Shown here: positions 36,091 to 47,168 of the stretch, piece by piece
Layout of the letters: the number at the start of each line of letters is the position of its first letter
Numbering within the stretch: the first letter of the stretch is position 1
NCBI GenBank assembly: GCA_016647705.1
Contig: CM028339.1
Location: 22,246,803 to 22,310,802, forward strand
Length of the DNA: 64,000 nt
Reading direction: 5' to 3'
DNA from: Eucommia ulmoides
Taxonomy: Eukaryota; Streptophyta; Magnoliopsida; Garryales; Eucommiaceae
Notes under the pieces: generated by a model
What the model was told of the DNA's origin: nothing
Seen by the model: the letters and a program-made list of their open reading frames with translations, nothing else
Database searches by the model: none
Position numbers and translations under genes: made by a program

Positions 36091-37064
36091 ACGTGCATCC
36101 GATTAGTGTGCCAGTCAAACTTCCTAAAGAAGTCGCAAGGCATGTGCTTCCATCCTACCAGGTCGGCCTATGCTTCCAGGCTTCGTCATCTCGGCCACAA
36201 GTCCCTATTCTCCATCAGCTCGGCTGACCACCCCAATCCGTCCGACATTAGAACCCTTAACGTCTCATGTCCCATTTTCACGCTAAGGCTTGGGGGGCAA
36301 TTGATGTGGGTAAAATCGGACCTGCTCCACGTGTCCACCACTTGAACCAAATTTTGTCACATCACCAGCGCCACATCAGCGACGACCTGATTAGTTCAGT
36401 GAATAGATAGCCCGAGGTTCCTAGTCTAGTCGGCCCGTATAAAGCACTCAGATCGTCAAGACGCAATCTCCTCGGAATATCGCTACAGTGGGTAGGGATG
36501 CGCATTCTGCCCGACCTGTATCTCGGTGCCCGGGCCGACCTGTCTTTCTTAACAGGCTTGGCCCATGGGTTCTTCTATCTATAGTGTGAAGGCCCAAGGC
36601 CAGGCCCATAGTTCTAATCCAACATGTCATCCACGCACCTAACTACTTAACGTTAAACCAAGCTTAAGGCCATAATCTTGCGGAACGCTAATCACTCATC
36701 TACCTATAAATAAAAGGTTTCATCAACACATTGAAGAGAGAGAGAGAGAGAGAGAATCTCCTAGACAGGTCGAGGTAATAATCTCTAAATGTCCTATTTT
36801 TTTCCCCTGAGCTCTTACTCTCACACCGGAGGGGACACCCCGGGAACACCCAGCCCGTCTAATGTGCTGTGACAGATCAGAGCTCAGTCTGGACAGCGGC
36901 TTGGACAAGAAGATATCGGCTTGGACTACAGGCCGGATAATGCCCGTCTAGTCCGGAAGACCCAGGATTCCAACAAGGACGAAGATCATCTTGAGATCGA
37001 CTTTAACCCCATCCGAATGGTGGCCAGACCATACTGTAAGTCGGACCCATTTCTGACAGCAACA
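36091..37064 (+). repeat. Tat-like element 3' end: polypurine tract and LTR
   Basis: 36,091-36,301 is GC-richer gypsy interior ending in the purine tract AAGGCTTGGGGGGCAAT. The LTR starts TGATGTGGGTAAAATCG at 36,302. It contains CTATAAATAAAAGG at 36,702-36,715, a TATA box, followed by (GA)n at 36,733-36,754, and ends CTGACAGCAACA at about 37,064. The right end is set only by the terminal CA and is tentative. Confidence 0.65.
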
Positions 37065-37588
37065 CTACCAACAACAACATCAAATGTATTCTTTAATTTC
37101 GCAGTGAATAAGCACGAGTGAAAGCCACTGTTACCAAAAAATTGGGTAATTTTTTGAATCTGTTTCTTCTGTCCTGTTGCAGAAATATGGTGTTTGTTTT
37201 GGTCTATTCGAATTTTGTTTCTCAATTTATCTTGTTTAATTTTTGTGTTACCATTGACGAAAATCATCCAATTCGCCTAGTATTCTGGCTTGCCGACGAT
37301 CTCTATCCGCGATGGTCGACACCGTAATCCTGATTGCAGTGGTCGACGTTTGTGGGTTTTTGTTGTATCCCTATGCGAATCTTTTGCTGTACAAATCGAC
37401 GAAAATCAATGGTGCAATTGTGTGGCTAATGAAGGTAGACATTCATCGGGCTTCAATGTTTTACGGATCTCTAGGGTTGGGGGCCTTTCCTGCGTGATGA
37501 TAGTCGCCATGGAGATTTCGATCTGCACGAGCATGAAGTGCGGAAAACCAGGCTGTCGTGAGTTGCGGAACACGGCGGAGTTTGATAT

Positions 37589-38557
37589 TGTTGGAGCAAA
37601 TGAATTTTGGAAAATGTTTTTCTGTCAAATGGTTTTTCCCTCAATTCCTTCTATCCCACATCGGTTGGGAAAAAATGAATGGAGGAGTATATTTAGTGGT
37701 ATGTGAGACACTTGGGGTGTGCCCCAAGGGATACCCACATTTTGTGGATGGGAGAGGAGTTACATCCCTACTAGTTTAACATACACGCGCGCCGCCATCC
37801 GGCCGTGCCGTGCCGAGTCGAGTCGCGCGTGTGGTGAGGTGGCACTTAATTTTTTGGACATAATTTATTTAAATAATTATATTTTATTTCAAAGAAATTT
37901 TTTCAGAATCGTTTTTAACTTGGTAAAAATAGTTTTCTGATCTGACGTTTTACTCTCCATATTCCCGAAATCTCTCCACGATTTTCTAACTGTTTTGAGA
38001 TCTAATCGTTTCTATAAATGCAGACATTCTTCAGAACAATGAAGAAGTAAGTTTGTTCTCCAAAAAAAAAAAAACAATCTCTTCTCTTCTTCTTAAGATC
38101 TGTTCCAAAACAGTTCATTTTGTTTTCTAAAATTGTTCTTCGTTTCTGAAATTGTTCCGAAACAGTTCACTACGTTTTTTGATCTGTTCAGAACCGTTCT
38201 GTTCTGTTCCAATCTAATTTGTTCTGAAATAGTTTACTGTGTTCCGGTTCTGTTCTGTTCCGATCTAGACTATTCTGTTCCGATCTGGACTTTTCTGTTC
38301 CGGTATTGTTTCTTCGGTTCAAAATTATTTTACGAACAGTGTATAAGGGTGTTTGGTTTTCGGGACTTCTACAGTGCAAAAAACGTCCTAGACAGAGAAG
38401 ATTTTTGGGTTGTTTTATCCTGGGGACGACGGGGCTTATATATTGCTTACACGCTTCTTGGGCAAAGCCATGAAATGTCTTAAAGAGAGCGACCTAGTCC
38501 ACGACTCAATCCAAACTAATTCGGTAAACTCATTCTTTATTATTTTCTGCAGCAACA
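37589..38557 (+). repeat. 5' LTR of the Copia element
   Basis: 969 bp, TGTTGGAGCAAATG to TTTCTGCAGCAACA. Contains CTATAAATGCAG near 38,010 as likely TATA box, and repeats of a TCTGTTC/TCCGATCT motif at 38,100-38,300 downstream of it. Confidence 0.9.
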
Positions 38558-38599
38558 ATTTTAAGACGTTAATTTCTGCCAATTATCTACTACGATATC

Positions 38600-39440
38600 T
38601 GGTGTTGATCTCAACAAGCCCTTTCGTTTTGAATGATTTCATTTTAAATGATGGAGACAGAAGATGTTATTTTTTTTTACTATCGAAAAAGTAGCATATA
38701 TCTGTACCACTAAAAAACTTGTTTTACCGAAAGATCCTACTGATGCCCAAATTCAGGAAGATAAGACATGGGCTGAAAATGATTTTCGTTGTAAGAATTT
38801 TATTCTTAATAGTGTGTCTGATGACCTGTATGATTATTATTGTTCTAACAAAACTGCCAAGGAAATTTGGGATGCTCTTTCAAAGAAATACGACACTGAG
38901 GATGCTGGAATGAAGAAATATGTTGTAAGTCGGTATCTGAAATATCAAATGACCGATGACAAATCTGTGGAAGCTCAGTCTCATGAACTTCAGAAAATTG
39001 CTCATGAAATAATTGCTGAAGGTATGTCCCTTGATGAACAATTTCAAGTTACTGTTTTAATTAACAAATTAGCCCCTTCTTGGAAAGATTTTAAGAATAC
39101 TCTCAAGCACAAAACAAAAGAGTTTTCTTTAGAAAATTTGATTACTCGTCTTCGGATTGAGGAGGAAGCCCGAAAACAAGATCAGAAAGATGAAATGCTC
39201 GTTGTGTCTAACAACGCTCACAGAAAATCATCCTCTACAATTCTGAAAGCCATAAGAAAAAATATGAAGAATCAGAATCAGAATCGTCACCACAACAACC
39301 AGAACAGAAATGCACATCAAAATCAGAATAAGTTTAAACGCCCTTCAAGAAATATTTCTGAACAGTTTACTTGCTTCAACTGTGGAAAGGAGAGCCATAT
39401 GGCTCGGAACTGTCGGCAAAGACGTCGTCATGCTCCGTAG
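38600..39440 (+). pseudogene. Copia gag region
   Basis: Copia gag (UBN2-type) with MLFFFTIEKVAYI near the start and the block SKKYDTEDAGMKKYVVSRYL. Next come LAPSWKDFKNTLKHK and a CCHC zinc knuckle CFNCGKESHMARNC at about 39,373-39,414, behind an Asn/Gln/Arg-rich linker. It packages the RNA. Part of a broken element. Confidence 0.85.
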
Positions 39441-39470
39441 GTAAATCTTATCGAGGACCAACTTATTGCT

Positions 39471-40568
39471 ATGATTTCTAAAATCAACATAGTTGGTGGA
39501 TCCGAAGGGTGGTGGGTAGACACGGGTGCTTCACGCCATGTCTGCTTTGATCGTGCTATGTTCAAAACTTATTCTGAAAGTGAAGATAAGAAAGTGCTAC
39601 TGGGTGATTCCCACTCCACTATTATCGCTGGTTCTGGTGACGTGGAATTGAAGTTTACCTCTGGAAAGACGGTCATTCTTAAGGATGTTCTGCATACCCC
39701 AGAAATGAGAAAGAATTTGGTTTCGAGCTATCTTCTTAACAAAGCGGGGTTCACTCAAACTATCGGGGCTGATTTGTACACCTTAACCAAAAATAATATT
39801 TTTGTTGAGAAGGGTTATGCAACTGATAGAATGTTCAAACTGAATGTTGATGCCAACAAAATTTCTTCTTCTGCTTATATGTTGTGTTCTTTTAATATTT
39901 GGCATACTAGACTTTGTCACATTAACAAACGCATCATTAAAAACTTAAGCAACTTAGAACTAATTCCTAAATTGTCTTTGAATGATTTTGAAAAGTGTGA
40001 ATTTTTTAGTCAAGCTAAAATTACCAAAACCCCTCATAAATCAGTAATTAGAGAATCTGAATCTCTTGACTTGATACATTCTGATATTTGTGAATTTGAT
40101 GGTATCTTGACTAGGAATGGTAAACGCTATTTTATTACATTCATAGATGATTGTTCTGATTTTATTTATGCTTATCTCATGAAAAATAAAAGTGAAACAC
40201 TTGATATGTTTAAATTGTTTGTGACTGAGATTGAAAATCAGTGTAATAAGAAAATTAAGAGGTTGCGTAGTAATAGAGGTACCGAATATGATTCTGATAT
40301 ATCTATTGAATTTTATAATTCTCATGGGATAATTCATGAAAGAACTGCACCATATTCTCCTGAAATGAATGGCAAGGCAAAAAGGAAAAACAAAACTTTT
40401 GTTGAATCTGTAGTTGCTATTTTACTTAACTCTGGTGCTACTTCTCACTGGTGGGGTGAGATTTTAATGACTATTTGTTATGTGCTTAATAGAGTTCCCA
40501 AATCGCATAGTAAAATTTTACCGTATGAAATTTTCAAAAATAAGAAACCAAATTCATCTTACTTTTAA
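39471..40568 (+). pseudogene. Copia protease and integrase region
   Basis: Protease: GWWVDTGASRHVC with the DTGA active site near 39,515. Pre-integrase zinc finger: WHTRLCHINKR near 39,900. Integrase core: HSDICEFDG, TFIDDCSDFIYAYL, RSNRGTEY and HERTAPYSPEMNGKAKRKN, about 40,078-40,400. Processes the polyprotein and inserts the cDNA. Part of a broken element. Confidence 0.85.
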
Positions 40569-42258
40569 AACTTGGGGTTGTTTGGCATATGTTCGGATTC
40601 CTGATCCAAAAAGGAGAAAACTTGCAAGTAGAGCATATGAATATGTTTTTGTTGGTTATAAAGTGAATAGCAAAGCTTATAGATTTTACGACTTGCATGA
40701 TCATGTTATTATTGAATCTAATGATGCTGATTTTTATGAACATAGATTTCCGTTTAAATTGAAGAATAGTGAGGGCTCGACATCTAGTAATATGTCTATC
40801 ATTAGAATTAATGAGCCTGATAATGATTTAGAATTTGAACCTAGGAAAAGTAAACGGACTCGTACTGTTAAGGATTATGGTTCAGATTTTTTTGCATACA
40901 CTTTAGAGGAGGATCCGCACACCCTCCAAGAGGCATTGTCCTCTATAGATGACAATTTATGGCAAGAGACCATAGATGATGAAATGGACTCTCTCAAGTC
41001 AAATAGAACTTGGCATTTAGTAGATTTATCTCCTGGTTGTAAAACAATAGGATATAAATGGATTCTGAAGAAGAAATTAAAACCCGATAGAACCATTGAT
41101 AAATATAAGGCTCGTCTTGTAGCCAAAGGATTTAGACAAAGAGATAATGTAGATTTCTTTGATACATTCTCACCTGTCTCTAGATTTACTTCTATTCGTG
41201 TGCTTCTATCACTTGCTGCTATTCATGATCTCGTTGTGCACCAAATGAATGTTAAAACTGTTTTTTTAAATGGTGAATTAGAAGAAAAGATTTATATAAA
41301 CCAACCTGAAGGATTTGTTATTCCTGGTCAAGAAAACAAAGTATACAAATTAGATAAATCTCTTTATGGTTTGAAACAAGCACATAAGCAATTGCATGAG
41401 AAATTTGATAATCTAGTTATTTCACATGGTTTTAAAGTAAATGAAAGTGACAAATGCATTTACTATAAATCTAAAAATGATGTTTGCACTATTATATGTC
41501 TTTATGTGGATGACTTGCTGATTTTTGGTTCTAATATTCATGTTGTGAATAATGTGAAAATCAAGCTATGTGCTAATTTTGACATGAAAGATCTTGGTGA
41601 TGCAAATGTAATTCTTGGTATTAAAATAACTAGGTCTAAATATGGAATTTCTTTGGACCAATCTCATTATATAGAGAAGATTCTAAAGAAATATAATTAT
41701 TTTGATTGTAAACCAGCATGTACTCCTAATGACCCTAGTGTGAAGTTGTTCAAGAACACCGGTGACAGTGTTAGACAATCTGAGTATGCGAGCATCATAG
41801 GCAGTCTTCGATATGCCACTGACTATACTAGGCCCGACATAGCGTATGCTGTGGGATTACTATGCAGGTTTACAAGTAGACCTAGTATTGAGGATTGGCA
41901 TGCTATTGATAGGATCATGAGATACCTAAAAAGAACTATGAACCTTGGATTACATTATCAGAAGTTTCCCACTGTTCTGGAAGGATATAGCGATCCTGAT
42001 TGGAACACCCTTTCAGATGACTCCAAGGCAACTAGCGGCTATATAGTTAATATAGCTGGTGGAGCTGTTTTTTGGAAATCTAAGAAACAGACTATTTTGG
42101 CTCAATCTACTATGGAGTCTGAGATGATTGTACTAGTTTCGGCTAGTGAAGAAACAGAGTGGTTAAGGAGCCTGCTTTCTAATACCCCTTTATGGGAGAG
42201 ACCGATTCCAGCCATCTTGATCCATTGCGATAATACTACGACTATTACAAAGATTTAG
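40569..42258 (+). pseudogene. Copia reverse transcriptase and RNase H region
   Basis: RT starts with TWHLVDLSPGCKTIGYKW, then YKARLVAKGFRQ, SLYGLKQAHKQ and the catalytic YVDDLLIFG at about 41,504-41,530. RNase H follows: LEGYSDPDWNTLSDDSKATS, then FWKSKKQTILAQSTMESEM to about 42,170. Copia order (integrase before RT) is clear. Part of a broken element. Confidence 0.9.
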
Positions 42259-42814
42259 AACCGTTACTATAACAGAAAAAGGCGACAAATACGTCGCAAA
42301 CATAGCACTATTAGGGAGTATATCTCTACAAGGGCTATGAGAGTGGATCATGTACGTCTGATAATAACTTAGTCGATCCTTTGACAAAAGGATTAGCTCA
42401 AGAAAAGGTTTACAAAACCTCGAAAGGAATGAGACTCAAGCCCATAGATTGACGAGTCACTTGTGAGGGAAACTCAACCTATAAACTAGAGATCCCAAGA
42501 AATAGGTTCAAAGGGTAATAACAACTTATGAAGTGATATGAAAAAAACATACTATAATAATAATTTTGAGTTCTATTTCAAATATGTGTTATTTGTAGTA
42601 TGACATCCTGAGTACCTAGCTATAGGAGTACCTAGCTACAAGAGTACTCTTGATAGACTCACCTATATGAATGTGGAAGTGTGGCCGCTTCCTATGGAAT
42701 TTTGGGCAAATTCTCTAGAGCATTCACTATACTGGGATATACGTGCATGGCCGTAAAGCATGGGCTTTTGGACTATACCCGGATAAGGTTATGTGTGTGA
42801 TGTTGTTAGAGATA

Positions 42815-42940
42815 GAGTTCAAAACTACGAGTTACTCTAATATAATCTAAATCATCTTCACTATATAAAGGTTCAAAGAGTTCAAAACTACGAGTTACTC
42901 TAATATAATCTAAATCATCTTCACTATATAAAGGTTCAAG
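42815..42940 (+). repeat. 63-bp tandem duplication before the Copia polypurine tract
   Basis: Two near-identical 63-bp copies starting GAGTTCAAAACTACGAG at 42,815 and 42,878, each ending in CTATATAAAGGTTCAA. They lie about 75 bp upstream of the polypurine tract, in the untranslated 3' interior. Confidence 0.9.
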
Positions 42941-43026
42941 TAGATAGACACCTTTACTTATGCACAATCTTATATTGTTTAATACTGCTCGAGAAAAAAA
43001 TTATTTTAAAAATTCAAGTGGGGGAT

Positions 43027-44035
43027 TGTTAGAGCAAATGAATTTTGGAAAATATTTTTGTGTCAAATGGTTTTTCCCTCAATTCCTTCTATTCCACATT
43101 GGTTGGGAGAAGATGAATGGATGAGTATATCTAGTGGTATGTGAGACACTTGGAGTGTGCCCCAAGGGGTACCCATATTTTGTGGAGGGGAGAGGAGTTA
43201 CATCCCTACTAGTTTAACACACGCGCGCGCGCGCCGCCGCCGCCGTCCGTCCATCCGGCCATGCCGTGCTGAGTCGAGTCGCGCGTGTGGTGAGGTGGCA
43301 TTTAATTTTTTTGGACAAAATTTATTTAAATAATTATATTTTATTTAAAAGAAATTTTTTCAGAATCGTTTTTGACTTGGTAAAAACAATTTTCTGATCC
43401 CACGTTTTACTCTCCATATTTTCGAAATCTCTCCACGATTTTCTAACGGTTTTGAGATCTGAATCGCTTTTATAAATGCAGACATTCTTCAGAACAGTGA
43501 AGAAGGAAGTTCATTCTCCAAAAAAAAAAAAAATAGTCTCTTCTCTTCTTCTTAAGATCTATTCCGAAACAGTTCATTTTGTTTTCTGAAATTGTTCTTC
43601 GTTTCCAAAATTGTTCCGAAACAGTTCACTACGTTTTTCGATCTATTCAGAACCATTCTATTCTATTTCGATCTGATCTATTCCGAAACAGTTTACTGTG
43701 TTCTGGTTCTGTTCTGTTCCGATCTGGACTGTTCTACTCGGATCTGGACTTTTCTGTTCCGGTATTGTTTCTTCGGTTCAAAATTGTTTTCCGAGCAGTT
43801 TGTTCGTTTTACGAACAGTGTGGGGGGTGTTTGATTTTTGGGACTTCTACAGTGTAAAGAATGTCCTAGACAAAGAAGATTTCTGGGTTGTTTTATCCTG
43901 GGGACGACGAAGCTTATATACTGCTTGCACGCTTCTTGGGTAGAGCCACGAAACGTCTTAAAGAGAGCGACCTAGTCCGCGACTCAACCCAAGCTAATTC
44001 GGTAAACTCGTTCTTTATTATTTTCTGCAACAACA
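43027..44035 (+). repeat. 3' LTR of the Copia element
   Basis: 1,009 bp, TGTTAGAGCAAATG to TTTCTGCAACAACA. Longer than the 5' LTR mainly through an expanded CG/CCG stretch at 43,222-43,262 and a short TTCGTTTTACGAACA segment near 43,803. Confidence 0.9.
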
Positions 44036-44160
44036 GATATATAGTTAGAGACGGAAAAGTGTAGATCGACGAAAGGTAGCGTAAAGGGTTATTCAACTGG
44101 TTGCCAACGACAGTCCAAATCCGTAGCTGAGGGAGAGAGAGGAAGAAGAGGAGGAAAATG

Positions 44161-44584
44161 AAAAGAAAATAGGTGAGTATGTAAATTTTCTGGTAAGGAA
44201 GTGGTAGGGTAGGGTGGTGGAAATGAAGAGGAAACAATTGATGGAGAAGTGAGGAGAATGGGATTTTAGGGACGGATTTTAGGAATGTTATTGGAATAAG
44301 GGGCTTATTGTAAATAAAAAAATAAAAATAAAAAAAATAAAAAGGAAAATATATATAACAAAAATTAAGGGATTATTTATGTATTTTAATTTTTAATTAT
44401 CTAAATATTTTTAAATGGTTAAGGGTAAAATTGTGATTATAATAAAAAAAAATTTGGTAACTTTTTATCTGTAGGGGAATTAAGTGGCGTTTGACCAAAA
44501 TGACAAGGGGTTAAGTAGTATTTGTAACATAATAGTGTAAGTATTTGATTAACAACAAAAAGACAGGGAAGGTAAATGGTATGA
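44161..44584. other. AT-rich flank of the host gene copy
   Basis: AT-rich sequence with A-runs (44,315-44,360, 44,441-44,452) and no open frame of note. Nothing further is recognised. Confidence 0.5.
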
Positions 44585-47168
44585 ACCCTTAAGACAATTT
44601 ACAATAGATACAACTTAACTTGGTTGAAGACTTAGCCGTTCATGGAGTTGTTCTTCCCAAAAGATGTTCAACCAAAAACATGAAGAATCTCCACTGGAAA
44701 AATCTAGCCGAGCATGGAACCGAGAAAGAATGAAAAATAAATAAAAACAAGAAAATGAATAAGATGCAAGACCTATCGCCCAACAAGCCTCAGGGAAAAA
44801 ACCAAAACAAAAAGGTAATAAACACTCTAAAAATATAAAGAGAAAAAAATTAACTAATTAATATCTTTTGCTCATGCTCACTGACGAATCCTATTAACAA
44901 TATTAATTCCAATAAGCATTGATTGTAAAACTATTAGATCTGAACAACAAGTATTAGATCTAACATTATAGATACGAATAAATTATGATCCAAATTTCAA
45001 CAAGATAATTTAGAACATAAATTATTTAGAAAAAAATTTAAGACCAAATTCTTGTTTTACAATCTCACACACAAATAAAAAATCAACAAATTAACAATAC
45101 ATTAAGATAATTTAGAACAGATATAGCCTAATCCAGTTGAAGACCTAGTCGTTCATAGAGTTGTTCTTCCCAAAAGATGTTCAACTACATACAATGGAAG
45201 AATCTCCACTGGAAAAATCCAATTGAGAGCGGAACCGAAAAGAATAAAAAAAATAAGGTTACATTAGGGTAAGGGATTTGATAAATCTAAGAGATTTGTA
45301 AAATGAAGGGATTTCAAAATTCTGGATTTTGAAATCCCTTCATTTTAAAAATTCATTGTTTGGATAATTATTTGAACTGAAGTATTTAGATTTTTTTTTG
45401 TTCTATTTTTTATCCCACTTCTAAAATAAAAACAAATCCTTAAAAAATAGAAACACTATCAGACGATGAAAACGAAGAAGAGGCGACGAGAAGACGATGA
45501 ACAAATCCAAGAAGAAATTGAAGAACAAATTCGAAGAAATCCAACAAGAACATATTCGAACAAATTCAAGAACAAATTCAAGAACATATTCGAAATCGAC
45601 TTCATTTTTGAAATCGAACCCTTTTTCAACGACGACGAGCCCTTCGTTTTTGAAATCCAAGAACATATTCGAAATCGATTTCATTTTTGAAATCGAACCC
45701 TATTTCGGCAACAATGAATGAAGCGACGAAGACGACGAAGAAAAGGTTGTTGGCCTAGTGAGTTACCCAAGAGAGGGGTAAATTGGGTAGATATAAAATT
45801 TAATCCAAATAATAATCCTTCAAAAAATTAAATAATTAATTTAATCAATTTATCCTAAATTTATTATTATCTCTTTATAGCAGAGGATAATTGTAATAGA
45901 CTCTAGGTGCACACCAAATACCACATAATAAAGTAAAGGAAATAAATAATGCAGTACACACAGATATATCCTGATTCACCAGCTAATCTTGGCTAATTCA
46001 GTCTTCCGAGCCCCACGGAGATTCATACCCACTAAACCACTAAGATTCCTTTAAACAGGTAGGAACCAAACCTTTACAAAAATGATTCTTTTTGCAGGCT
46101 CAGAATCAACCTTCACAACTTCCTTTTCCCATGCTCAAGAATAACCTTTTCTTTTTCTCAGGTTCAAGAATAACCTTATCTTTTTTTAAGTTTAAGACTA
46201 ACCTAATTTTATTACAAGAAGCATCACAACCTAATTCTTTTTATACCTTAGGTTCAATAATTAAACCTCACAACCACTCCAAGTATCATTTTCCCAAGTA
46301 AGGATGGAACCTTTACAATTCACTCACAATTTAATTCTATTAAGGAAGAATCACATCTAAACTCTTTTCAATGAGAAAAGAGTAACTTAATCTTTTTATA
46401 CCCTAGTTAAATATTAAACCTCAATCTCTTTACCAGAATATATTAAAACTCAGTTACCCCAAATTAGATACTCCCAATAGTACTTAATCCGCACACAACT
46501 CACAATTATAAGAAATTAATAAGTTCTTCTCACTCGGAGCTTTTACCATCTCAAATCAATTTAAACTCAATTAATGTCCCTATATTTACTAGTGATAGAA
46601 TTAAGTGAGGAAAATAAAAATCTGATTATAAAATTAATGATGGTAGCACAAAATCGAGAACGTAATCAGATTATCACACAAATCGTTTTAAAAGTTTTTT
46701 TATGCTTTTAAAGTTCAAAAATGATTTCACAAGATCAATTATCCAAGAAAGTAACAATAACAATAATAAACTCAATTAAGAATACGCTTGGAACACTTTC
46801 ACCAAGAAAATATAAAAATCTGATTATGATAGATATGAGTAGCACATAAATAAGTATGTAATCAGATTTTCATCAAAAATTGTTTTAAAATATTTTTATG
46901 CAATTTAAAGTTCTAAAAACGATTTTATCAAGATCTTATCAACCAAGCAAATATATAAAAGTAAATATGCAATAAAGACAAATAGCTTGGAAAGATCTTA
47001 CCTTAATAACACCGAAGAATAATAGATTGAAACGCTAGACAGCTCAAATCGGTTACGCTTACACAATCAATGATTTAACTTAAGAAGTCCTCAACAATTG
47101 ATCTCTCAAAATAATACCAGAATGATGACTCTCATAAAAGCTTATAAACTGAATAATTCTAGATATTT

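Larger units (their letters stand above)
15657..37064 (+). mobile_element. Tat-like Ty3/gypsy element, 3' part, split by a nested cluster
   Basis: In order on the plus strand: RNase H and integrase remnants (15,657-17,345), tandem repeats (17,450-17,790), non-coding sequence, an antisense coiled-coil ORF remnant (18,561-19,360), an insertion of Athila-like elements (19,442-36,090), the 3' interior end, a polypurine tract and one LTR (36,302-37,064). Antisense ORFs and tandem repeats between integrase and the 3' LTR are known from the Tat/Retand/Ogre lineage. The 5' half is outside the window or replaced. The two halves are assigned to one element by orientation and order; no perfect target duplication was found for the inserted cluster. 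Broken, old. Confidence 0.65.
37589..44035 (+). mobile_element. Ty1/Copia element with gag-pol
   Basis: 6,447 bp, flanked by a perfect target duplication gatat (37,584-37,588 and 44,036-44,040). LTRs 37,589-38,557 and 43,027-44,035; interior gag, protease, integrase, RT and RNase H in Copia order. Polypurine tract AAGTGGGGGA at 43,016-43,025. A primer site matching initiator-Met was not found next to the 5' LTR. The first 200 LTR bases differ at about 7% by eye, so it is older than element B. Structure is whole, coding is broken in a few places. Lineage probably Tork/TNT1-like, from the gag and protease style. Confidence 0.9.
37065..44160 (+). pseudogene. Host gene copy, 'L34e superfamily'-like membrane protein, split by a Copia element
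   Basis: A broken host gene. Its first part (from ATG 37,312) reads MVDTVILIAVVDVCGFLLYP, a likely membrane segment, and continues to GSLGLGAF near 37,485. A +1/-1 shift there changes frame. The next part reads CVMIVAMEISICTSMKCGKP (37,491-37,550) and continues CRELRNTAEFDI up to 37,588. The Copia insertion follows, and after its target duplication the gene resumes at 44,041 with a TAG, then LETEKCRSTKGS. The pattern CGKPGCRxLRxxAEFDIxLETExC resembles a plant-specific family of small uncharacterised membrane proteins labelled 'ribosomal protein L34e superfamily' in Arabidopsis (At5g19025-like), where Gln is expected at the TAG (CAG to TAG). Family identity is from memory. The function is unknown. 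The gene's 5' limit is not visible. Confidence 0.55.

Noticed and set aside
36091-36097. Perfect target duplication for E1
   Set aside because: Left flank is gcgca, right flank acgtgca; only an offset gcgca/gtgca match exists, so E1's boundary in the gypsy element is kept tentative.
36079-36345. 88-codon open frame across the E1/gypsy junction
   Set aside because: It crosses an element boundary and runs through the polypurine tract into the LTR, so it is accidental.
45466-45721. Charged open frame (KRRREDDEQIQEEIEEQ) in the TIR element
   Set aside because: Built from short tandem DNA repeats, with equivalent frames open in parallel; no transposase motif.
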